From Limnanthes douglasii subsp. nivea (lineage: Eukaryota > Streptophyta > Magnoliopsida > Brassicales > Limnanthaceae): a stretch of DNA of 64,000 bases. Positions 45,526 through 53,065 of this stretch are shown here, one piece after another; the stretch's first letter is position 1, and every line of letters starts with the position of its first letter. Where the stretch lies: the NCBI GenBank assembly GCA_036936605.1, contig JAUPFV010000001.1, forward strand, positions 342,189,081 to 342,253,080, read 5' to 3'. The translations under genes and the position numbers were made by a program. The notes under the pieces were generated by a model, which saw nothing but the letters and a program-made list of their open reading frames with translations, had not been told where the DNA came from and did no database searches.

Positions 45526-47118
45526 ATGACACTACCTAAGAACATCAAGGAGGTCCAGATATTAACCGGGCGCCTAGCGGCCTTGAATCGATTCATTTCT
45601 CGTTCATCTAACAAGTGCGCTCTATTTTTTCAGGTCCTGAGAAACGCTAAGAATTTTGTTTGGACGCCGGATTGCGACACAACCTTTTTGGGGATCAAAA
45701 CTTATTTATCGTCCCCGAACCTTCTAACGAATCCCCTGACAGGGGAGACTATTTTTCTTTACATAGCGGTTTCAGATTTTACAGTAAGTGCGGCGCTGAT
45801 CAGTGAATCGGGAACGGCTCCCAAAGCGGTGTACTTTGTGAGCAAAAGCCTATTGGATGCGGAGACCCGGTATTTGAAGTTGGAAAAAATGGCCTTGGCT
45901 TTAGTGACCGCGACACGAAAAATGCGACCATATTTTCAGGCCCACCCCATTGTCGTCCGAACCTCGTTTCCACTCAAGTACGTGCTTCAACGACCGGATA
46001 TGTCAAGAAGAATGTCTAAGTGGTCGGTCGAGTTGGGCGATTTCGACATCAACTTTGAGCCAAGAACATCGATCAAAGGCCAGGCCATGACTGATTTTAT
46101 AGTCGAATTCCATTCCGATCGACCCGACCAAGAAGCACCGCCCGAAGAAGACAAGCTAGTTGAATGGGTTATCAAAACCGATGGTGGGTCGAACGTCAAT
46201 GGATGCGGTGCGGGCGTGCAGATAGTCACCCCTACGGGCGTAAGTATGCATCAGGCAATCCGATTTGGTTTTCCCACTTCTAACAACAAAGCTGAATATG
46301 AAGCTGCCCTGGCCGGTTTGAGACTCGCACAGGTGTGCGGGGCTACGCATGTACGTCTTGTTAGTGATTCTCAGCTTTTGATTAATCAAGCTTCGGGAGC
46401 GTCGGACGCTAGGAAAGAGCACCTAGTTCATTACTTAGCAGCATTGCGAGTGTTAGCCACATTATTTTCCAAAGTAACATATGAGCATGTCCCCAGAACC
46501 GAAAATGTAATCGCCGACTCCCTAGCATTGGCCTCTTGCTCAAGCAGTTACCCTTGGATAACCGAACAAGATAACCCGTCGATCATAAAGAGGACAGAGC
46601 TGGATAATCGACCAGAAATGGCTTGTCAGGTATCTTCGGTAACTATTTCAGACTGGAGAAGGGATATTATAGCTTTTCTAGCCGAAGGATTACTACCAGA
46701 CGATAATATCACGGCTCGAAAGATACGAAATAAAGCCTGGGGCTATGTTCTGTTGGTGGACATACTATACAAAAAGTTGTTTAGCAGGCCTTTAATGAGA
46801 TGCTTGGGGGTAAATAAATCACAAATAATTGTGTCTGAGTTGCATGACGGAGAGAAAGCGGCTCATTTCGGTTACAAAGCACTGATAAGAAGAATTTTTC
46901 TCGCCGATTTCTATTGGCCAACTGTAACGGCTGATCCTCAGCAGATAGTAAAAACCCGCGACACCTGTCAAAGATTCGCGAATGCGATAAACATGCCCGC
47001 GGCCCCCTTAGAATCAATATCTGAAGGCCTACCTTTTGACCGATGGGGGATCGATCTCGTAGGGCCGTTACCAATGGCATCCGGTGGAAGACAAACGATT
47101 GAGGTGGCGGTGGATTAA
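45526..47118 (+). CDS. Gypsy-D RNase H, second (archaeal-type) RNase H, and integrase N-half
   Basis: A 530-codon open segment. First, the RNase H linked to RT: LTGRLAALNRFISRSS, FLYIAVSDFTVSAALI and FVSKSLLDAETRYLKLEKMALAL. Then a complete second RNase H: IKTDGGSNVNGCGAGVQI, NNKAEYEAALAGLRL, VSDSQLLINQ and VPRTENVIADSLA; the DGG, E, D, D pattern is typical of Tat elements. Then integrase HHCC and core: HFGYKALIRR..FYWP, DTCQRFA, DRWGIDLVGPLPM. The first HHCC cysteine appears to be Arg (KTRDTC for KxCDxC). It ends at a TAA (47,116) where the family has VDYFSKW. Confidence 0.88.
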   Translation: MTLPKNIKEVQILTGRLAALNRFISRSSNKCALFFQVLRNAKNFVWTPDCDTTFLGIKTYLSSPNLLTNPLTGETIFLYIAVSDFTVSAALISESGTAPKAVYFVSKSLLDAETRYLKLEKMALALVTATRKMRPYFQAHPIVVRTSFPLKYVLQRPDMSRRMSKWSVELGDFDINFEPRTSIKGQAMTDFIVEFHSDRPDQEAPPEEDKLVEWVIKTDGGSNVNGCGAGVQIVTPTGVSMHQAIRFGFPTSNNKAEYEAALAGLRLAQVCGATHVRLVSDSQLLINQASGASDARKEHLVHYLAALRVLATLFSKVTYEHVPRTENVIADSLALASCSSSYPWITEQDNPSIIKRTELDNRPEMACQVSSVTISDWRRDIIAFLAEGLLPDDNITARKIRNKAWGYVLLVDILYKKLFSRPLMRCLGVNKSQIIVSELHDGEKAAHFGYKALIRRIFLADFYWPTVTADPQQIVKTRDTCQRFANAINMPAAPLESISEGLPFDRWGIDLVGPLPMASGGRQTIEVAVD

Positions 47119-47880
47119 TTTTCTAAATGGGTAGAAGCCGAACCATTGTCGGGAACGAGAACCAAGGATATCATCAAATTTATTTGGTCGAATATCTGCT
47201 GTAGATTCGGGGTATCTCAGAAGCTCACCATGGATAACGGACCTCAGTTTGACAACAGCGAGATGAGATCCTTTTGTACGACCCATAGGATTAGGCAATG
47301 CTTTTCTGCCCCTTTCCATCCCCAAGCAAATGGGCAAGTTGAAGTTACGAACCGAACCATCTCGGACGGACTTAAAAAGAACCTAGAAGGAAAAGCTGGC
47401 AAATGGCCGGATTACTTGCAGGAAGTGTTGTGGGCTTACCGAACTACACCTCGAACGACGACTAAAGAATCGTCTTATGCCTTAGTATATGGAATGGATG
47501 CGGTCACCCCAGCAGAGTCAACCTTCCCATCTTTTAGGGTCGGCAACTATGATGAAAATAAAAACGAGGGTGACAGAGACTAGCTCTAGACCTAATAGAA
47601 GAAAAACGGTACCGAGCTCAACTAAATTCTTTACATTATCAGACCCTAATGAGGAGTCGGTATGCGTCAAAAGTACATCGGCGAGAGTTCAAAGTTGGTG
47701 ATAGGATTTTGAGAAGAGTTTTTCTGCATACCAAAGACAAAAGCCTCGGTAAGCTCGCCCTAAACTGGGAAGGGCCGTACAAAGTAGTGGAAAGAGTGGG
47801 GCATATCGGTTACAGGATAAGCACGGGCGTTCGTTAAGGCTCCCGTGGAACATTGAACATTTGAAGCTATATTTGGAGTA
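47119..47880 (+). pseudogene. Gypsy-D integrase C-half
   Basis: Continues FSKWVEAEPLSGTRT, TMDNGPQFDNSEM (second catalytic Asp), FHPQANGQVEVTNRT (catalytic Glu), LWAYRTTPRTTTKES and YGMDAVTPAE to a stop at 47,581. A shifted frame then gives FKVGDRILRRVF and LALNWEGPYKVVERVG, ending near WNIEHLKLYLE at 47,878. The core catalytic residues are all present; the breaks are one stop and one or two frameshifts. Confidence 0.85.
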
Positions 47881-48100
47881 ATTTTATTGATTTTTGTAAC
47901 TTCATAATCATTGTTTGTGTAAAAACCTTTGGTCGGGGATGCACTTTTTCCTACTTCGGTGGCACGAGAAGGTTTTAATGAGGCATCCATAACAACCGAC
48001 CTTTTTTAATCCAAAATTTTACCCTTCAGTCTCAGAAGTATTAAACAGGATTCCATTAGCTGACGAGCTGGTGGACAACCTTTGGCGACCTTAATTGATT

Positions 48101-48446
48101 GCTCAACAGAACCTTAAAAGGTTTTTCAGTGTTTTAACTGATCTACATTTTATATTCCCGACCATATGGGAAGGTTTTCAATTTTACATTGATCAACAGA
48201 ACCTTAAAAGGTTTTTCAGTGTTTAAACTGATCTACATTTTTTATTCCCGACCCTATGGGAAGGTTTCCAATTTTACATTGATCAACAAAACCTTAAAAG
48301 GTTTTTCAGTGTTTAAACTGATCTACATTTTTTATTCCCGACCCTATGGGAAGGTTTCCAATTTTACATTGATCAACAGAACCTTAAATGGTTTTTTGGT
48401 ATTCTACCAATCTACATTTTATTCCCGACCAGCTATGAATTTATAA
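48101..48446. repeat. Tandem repeat, 90 bp period, in the Gypsy-D 3' region
   Basis: Units begin GATCAACAGAACCTTAAAAG at 48,101 (variant), 48,191, 48,281 and 48,371, exactly 90 bp apart, and each contains ATTCCCGACC..ATGGGAAGG. The 85-codon frame with FSVFKLIYIFYSRPYG repeats is its translation by-product. Confidence 0.95.
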
Positions 48447-48587
48447 AAGCACAGTGAAAATAACGTCACGATTCTGGATATTAATTTTCAGAAACGTCGG
48501 TTACAAAAACGGTTCAAAAAGGGTTCAACAGACCCAAAAGTTAAAAAATTTAAATACAAAAATATACGAGGTCAAGCATCCTCTTCC

Positions 48588-50348
48588 TCAGACTCGGGTT
48601 CCGTGTCGTCCGACTCTTCCTCCTTGCAGACCACACCAGCGGGCCGATCGGCATTTGGGGCGCTTACTAGGAGCCTTGTTGCGCTTCAGAAGAAACAAGT
48701 ATGCGTCAGGCGCGTTCGTCTTCGCGACCAAGTCCACCAAGCTAGGTGGTTGGCGCAGCTGCTCAATAGTAAGCGGCTCAGACGAGCAACGCCAGAGGTT
48801 ACTCGTGATCAGGTTCGTATTCTTGAAGGCGCGATGGAACGCCCGACCCCAGTGCTTCCTGGCATAGTCCTTCAAAATTTGGAAGGTCACTTTGCCAAGT
48901 TTGAAGTAATCCTTCTTCAACCCTTGGATGAACTCCTTCGACACTGCACAAAGGATCGATCCGTTAATATATATATATATATATATACCATCAGGAACCC
49001 AGGTCCGCAACAATCCCCTCGGGTTCTCCTTGCTATATGGGCGGCCATTTTCCCAGCAGCCAATGAGGAAGACGAATCGATGCTTCCAGCCTTTATCGCC
49101 TTCGAGGAAGTCATTCAATATCTTCCAGGCATTGGCCAGGGAAGAATAGAAGAAGGGGGACTTGGGAGATTTCGAGATCCTTGACATGGCTATGTACTCG
49201 GCCATTGGCATAACCTGACCCTATAGGCGTGAGGCCATTATACATGACATCAGTGTATACCACGCATTGGACGTTAACTGTGAGGGACAGATATTAAGGG
49301 TCTGGAAATACAGAACAATCTCAGGATCCAGAGGAAACCTAAGGCCTCAGTTGAAGAGCTCTGTGAAAATTACGATCTCCCGTGACCGAACATGCACTTG
49401 CGTCTCCCCAGGAACGGGGAATCGGACGGTGACGCACTCCGGGACACCCCACCGGATCAGAAGTTCTTCATGTTCTGCAGCAGAGAAGTAAAGGTACTTG
49501 CCCTCAAAAAGGGAAATGACGTTGTCCCGGGGCAACCAGCGATGGTAGGTTGTGGTTATGACCGCCTCAATCTCCGTGGAAAGAGGCTCTTCGGGAGGAG
49601 CAGCAGTGTTGCCAACAACGATAATACCTTCCTGAGCAGCCAAAACATCCGCTTCTGGCTCCTCGGTATTTTCTACCGGGACCGCATCAGGTCTAAGGGG
49701 GCGGGCCACAGGAGGATCGGACGGTTGGGCAAGAGGATCTGCAAAACCAGAACTGCTTCCGGTTCGGGCGAGTTGCGACTCTTTTCGCTGTTGACGAGCA
49801 CGCTCGATCTCGGGTTCTTGACGGTCCTGATCTCGTTGGTTAAGGCCTAAATGAGTACGCGTAGTATTAACGCCGGTCCGGTACCCTTGTATGTCGGGGG
49901 TAAGCTGGACTATTTTAGGAGAATTATCTCCCGCATGCGAAGTTGAGGTGTTTGAGTCTCCCATGGAAAGAAATTTAGCTTTTCCTCGACGTCGGGGAAG
50001 AAAAGGGGTCGAAACAGTATAAGAATTCACCGATGAAGGTGTTGGGCGGTTGAGTTGAGTAGTTGGGGAGTGTGGAGAGCTGCTGCTTGAAGGAATAACA
50101 ATGGCTTCGTGGGTTTGAACGCCAGATGGTTTGGGTATGATAAAGGATTTGGCAGGGATCGGATCAGGAAGGACGGGGTCGTGGGGAAGCGGCACGGGCG
50201 TAAAGGGCTTTGTGTCAGAACTCCAAATTAATCCCGCGGCTCGATACTCTTCAGCACGGTCACCAATACTAGCCCAATCGACAAATCCAAACGGAGGCTC
50301 TTTCTTCTTTTTTGTTTTCGGTTTTGGCTTCGGGTTCCTATTTCTCAT
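48588..50348 (-). pseudogene. Gypsy-D antisense accessory ORF
   Basis: Opposite to gag-pol. From 50,348 leftward: a Lys/Pro-rich start, disordered Ser/Pro/Glu-rich 200 residues, then YFSAAEHEELLIRWGVPECV and IVIFTELFN, a TGA where Element C has Trp, GLRFPLDPEI, CPSQLTSNAWYTLMSCIM, a TAG, then 49,211-48,588 with FVFLIGCWENGRP, SKEFIQGLKKDY and WGRAFHRAF. The order matches the Element C ORF block for block, including an intron at the same place. Here the intron is shrunken (about 44 bp, GTATATAT..TTTGTGCAG) and holds an AT microsatellite. Extra ORFs between integrase and the 3' LTR, often antisense, are known in Tat elements. Function unknown. Confidence 0.8.
48966..48988. repeat. AT dinucleotide tract in the antisense ORF intron
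   Basis: About ten AT units. In the antisense reading it encodes IYIYIYI, which shows this stretch is intronic rather than coding. Confidence 0.8.
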
Positions 50349-50889
50349 AAAACTTTCTCTCTCTCTCTAGAATGGTCCGGACAGCACTTTCTCTTTCTAG
50401 AATTCCTCTGAGAGTGATTCTTGCTTATGAGATATTTATAGGCACCCTCACTTAACCGCTTCACGTATGGGGGAGTCCAAACGACGAAAAGCAGCGGGAA
50501 GGCGAATGGCCTCTTGGAAAAATGTGCAGACGAGCACGCTTCGAATACTCGGATGACACGCGTAGCTCTTGCTCAGGGTAGCGTCGTTGGTCTACACCAA
50601 CTAGCTCTGACGGATATGCTAGTTGGGCTTCATATACCCGTTTTTTTGTTTAAAAAGCCTGATCACCCTTTTGATCCCATGAAGAATCTGTCAATCAGGG
50701 TCGGTAACAGACCCATGATATGGGTTTTTAGCGTCGGTGCAATTCGCAGCCGTCACTGGAGAGAGCGGTTAATCGGGGAATCCCGGGGCAGGAGACACCG
50801 AGGTTGTTCGGTCGTTCGGTACCGAGGCGTAGGAGACAAAGGCGTTTCAGACCAACTCATTTTACGAGTCTTTAATCCCGACGCTCTTG

Positions 50890-50905
50890 AAGACAGAGGG
50901 GCTAC
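50890..50905 (+). promoter_or_regulatory. Gypsy-D polypurine tract
   Basis: GAAGACAGAGGGGCTAC immediately before the 3' LTR, in the position of the plus-strand primer. Confidence 0.7.
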
Positions 50906-51234
50906 TGATAAGGGAGTAATTCGCCGATCTTAATAGAAAATGAGTTAATTGTTAACACGAGAAAGAAAATATGCCCCTTATTGTATTTATTATTTATTGG
51001 GAAACTATTTGTAAATAAAGTAGTTTGTAGAGGACTAATAGTGAAATAATGTAAGACCACTAAGGACATAAATGGGACCCACCTTCCCCATTATAAAAGA
51101 AAGCCCATTTATTCTTGGTGGGGGACGATTGAATATTATATTCTCTTTCTACTTTCTCTCTCTAGACTTTGATTTCTAGTCACATCAGGCTCGAGATCGA
51201 AGATCCTTTATCCTAGTCATTTATTCACTCATCA
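50906..51234 (+). repeat. Gypsy-D 3' LTR
   Basis: Begins TGATAAGGGAGTAATTC, ends ACTCATCA, and is followed by the second CACAC copy. Confidence 0.93.
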
Positions 51235-52261
51235 CACACTACTAGCATTCCTAAGATTTTTACTCAACTCAGCTCGTCGTATACCTAGCATGCCAGCATA
51301 AGTACTAATCCGCTCAACCTACGAGTCAAAAGGTAAAACATCAAAAGACCTACCTACAACCAGTAATCCAGTGATGATGAAGACATCGTCCAAGGTCACT
51401 GTCATCTCCCCGAACGAGAAATGGAATGAAGAAGACTCCTCATGCCATCGCTCAAGGAATGCCTCGACCAAATAGAAGTTGGTATGCCAGCGAGAGAGTG
51501 CATCGACGAGCGGGCCAAAAATAGTAGCCATCACCCTTGCCCGTACCCTGCTCTTCTTTTTCAACTCCCATCTGTGAAGACTATCGTACATAGCGAAGCG
51601 TCGCAGGGAGACCCTATCCTGCAATATGTATCAAACACGTAAGAAATTGATAAAACAATAAATATAAACATATGTATCAAACACGTAAGAAAGTGATAAA
51701 AGAATCAATATAAAAGTATAATAATTACATCTCCGTGATAGACGTTGAACGCCTCGTGTTGGGTGTAATCGGGATAAAGAGTCGGGGCGTGCGGCATCAC
51801 CGACAAGAACTCGTGATCCTCACCCTCGGGTGCGTGGGGTGCCGCCTCGGGTGTGTGGGGTGCATCGTCCTCATACTGTGAATGTGAGGCCTCAGGTGCC
51901 TCCCCCCGCTCCACCCCGTCCATATCCTCCGGTGCATCATCATCGTCAACGTAAGAAAGGTCAGGCGGCTGCGAAGAAGAACCTGCCCCTGTGGTACCGG
52001 CAGCAGTAGGAATGTCATCGTCATTTCGATGACGACGGAGACGTCGTTTCGTCCGCGTACCAAGAGTATGTCCCTCACTGGGACCTGCCTCTACATGCTC
52101 GGGCTCGGGCGAAACTCTAGCCTCTGCCGCCTCACCCGCCAAACGTTCGCGTGCCTTCGCTTTTTTAAACGGATTTTTGATTGTCATCTTGGTCCGCCCC
52201 ATCCTGTAAAAACAACATAAAGTAATATGTATTAGTGAGACAACACAAAAGTAGTATTTTG

Positions 52262-52365
52262 TAAACGTAAGTGGTCGCATGAGACAGCTTAAGCATGCGA
52301 CGAAAATGCACACTCCGTCTTATGCGACGAGATGCTGTCTTGGTCGCACGATCGTGCTACCAACA
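52262..52365. repeat. Palindrome island in the first intron of the MULE-2 PMD gene
   Basis: GTCGCATG at 52,274-52,281 pairs with CATGCGAC at 52,294-52,301. GTCGCACGATCGTGC follows near 52,342. The words are the same family as the island at 34.7 kb in the same element. It lies between the leader exon (ending near 52,614) and the exon starting at 52,203. Confidence 0.75.
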
Positions 52366-52830
52366 ACCACGAAAACCCAATTTTAGAAACCCACCAAAGT
52401 AGCCTCATTTCACTAAAAATCAAACACATAAACATAGATCCTAGCAAAACTAACAAGAATACAACACTAATCTAAGAAAACAACACCTAAAATAATGCAA
52501 AAATCGAATTTTTGAAATCGAAACCTAAAAACCTAAAAACCTAAAAACCTAATTTCAACAGTTTATACCCAACGAAATCTAAAAAAAATATAGCATGAGG
52601 TTTGTATTACTTACCTTTATGTTTTGCTCAGTTTAGATTCTTGAAAAATCGAGTTTGATTTGGGTCGATTCTTGAGTGATTGAGAGGTTTCTAGAAAGAG
52701 TAAAAGAGAAGAAAAAATTTGTGAGAGGTTTATCAAACCCTATTATACCTAGATTTTCTGAATTTGTCAGAAATTAGGTTTAAAATCTATTAAAATGAGG
52801 TCCGACTCAACCTTTAGTTGCTTTCCTTTT
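52366..52830. other. MULE-2 PMD leader intron, leader exon and upstream end
   Basis: Contains the donor AAAG/GTAAGT near 52,614 on the minus strand and the element's right end somewhere before about 52,795. A CCTAAAAACCTAAAAA repeat is near 52,525-52,555. The terminal repeat itself was not recognised. Confidence 0.45.
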
Positions 52831-53001
52831 TTAAATATTTATTGACCAATATTGTTGTGGAAAGTTGCCTAGATTTTCAAGCTTTGCTTTCTTGACTAAT
52901 GGACTTTTGAGTTATCTGGCTTCTAAAAGCTTCAGACTTTTTATATTTCTTAGAATTTGTTTAAAGGTTAGTCTATTTTCCTGCTTTTTTTTTCCGATTT
53001 T

Positions 53002-53010
53002 TATATAAAT
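53002..53010 (+). promoter_or_regulatory. TATA box of the RLP gene
   Basis: TATATAAAT, 56 bp before the ATG. The region upstream to about 52,830 is duplicated at 14.85-15.07 kb. Confidence 0.55.
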
Positions 53011-53065
53011 TTTGTTTATCTATAATTCGTTAAGCATATGATAGTAGTTAGCTGCAATCTAAGAT

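Larger units (their letters stand above)
41644..51234 (+). mobile_element. Gypsy-D: 9.6 kb Tat-lineage Ty3/gypsy retrotransposon
   Basis: Identical 329 bp-long LTRs (41,644-41,972 and 50,906-51,234) and a perfect 5 bp duplication CACAC (41,639-41,643 and 51,235-51,239). The order is primer site, gag, protease, RT, RNase H, second RNase H, integrase, 90 bp tandem repeat, antisense ORF, purine tract and LTR. The second RNase H and antisense ORF place it in the Tat lineage. The LTRs differ at about 17 positions. Several stops and frameshifts make this copy defective. Confidence 0.93.
40586..52202 (-). pseudogene. MULE-2 PMD gene, split by Gypsy-D
   Basis: Read leftward: a leader exon ends near 52,614; exon 2 is 52,203-51,729 (ATG at 52,202); exon 3 is 51,618-51,235 continuing, after the Gypsy-D insertion, at 41,643-41,180; exon 4 is 41,100 to about 40,586. 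Splice borders are GT..AG. Exon 2 is basic then acidic and Pro-rich. Exon 3 has the PMD core FLERWHEESSSFHFSFGEMT, VTLDDVFIITGLLVVGR and YMLNLLGTTICANKTG, parallel to MULE-1. Removing Gypsy-D with one CACAC copy restores the exon 3 frame. There is an in-frame TAG near 51,319, and exon 4 has a stop and a frameshift around YPDRVTRQMGF. The architecture and intron positions match the MULE-1 PMD gene. Confidence 0.8.
34264..52795. mobile_element. MULE-2: second PMD-type MULE, interrupted by two LTR elements
   Basis: Holds the same gene set as MULE-1 in the opposite orientation: transposase (+) at 34,568-39,190, SANT-like genes near 39.2-40.1 kb, and a PMD gene (-) from 52,202 down to 40,586. Element C splits the transposase and Gypsy-D splits the PMD gene. 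Without these insertions the element would be about 5.8 kb. Terminal inverted repeats were not recognised, so both ends are set by the neighbours (Copia-E LTR on the left, RLP upstream region on the right). An internal deletion near 39,190 has removed the transposase C-terminus. Confidence 0.65.

Noticed and set aside
48189..48446. 85-codon frame with internal 30-residue repeats
   Set aside because: A 90 bp tandem repeat that happens to be open; it lies in the gypsy 3' untranslated region.
34264..52830. Terminal inverted repeats of MULE-2
   Set aside because: Comparison of 34.26-34.56 kb with the reverse complement of 52.6-52.83 kb gave no convincing match; the MULE-1 ends are not present there either.
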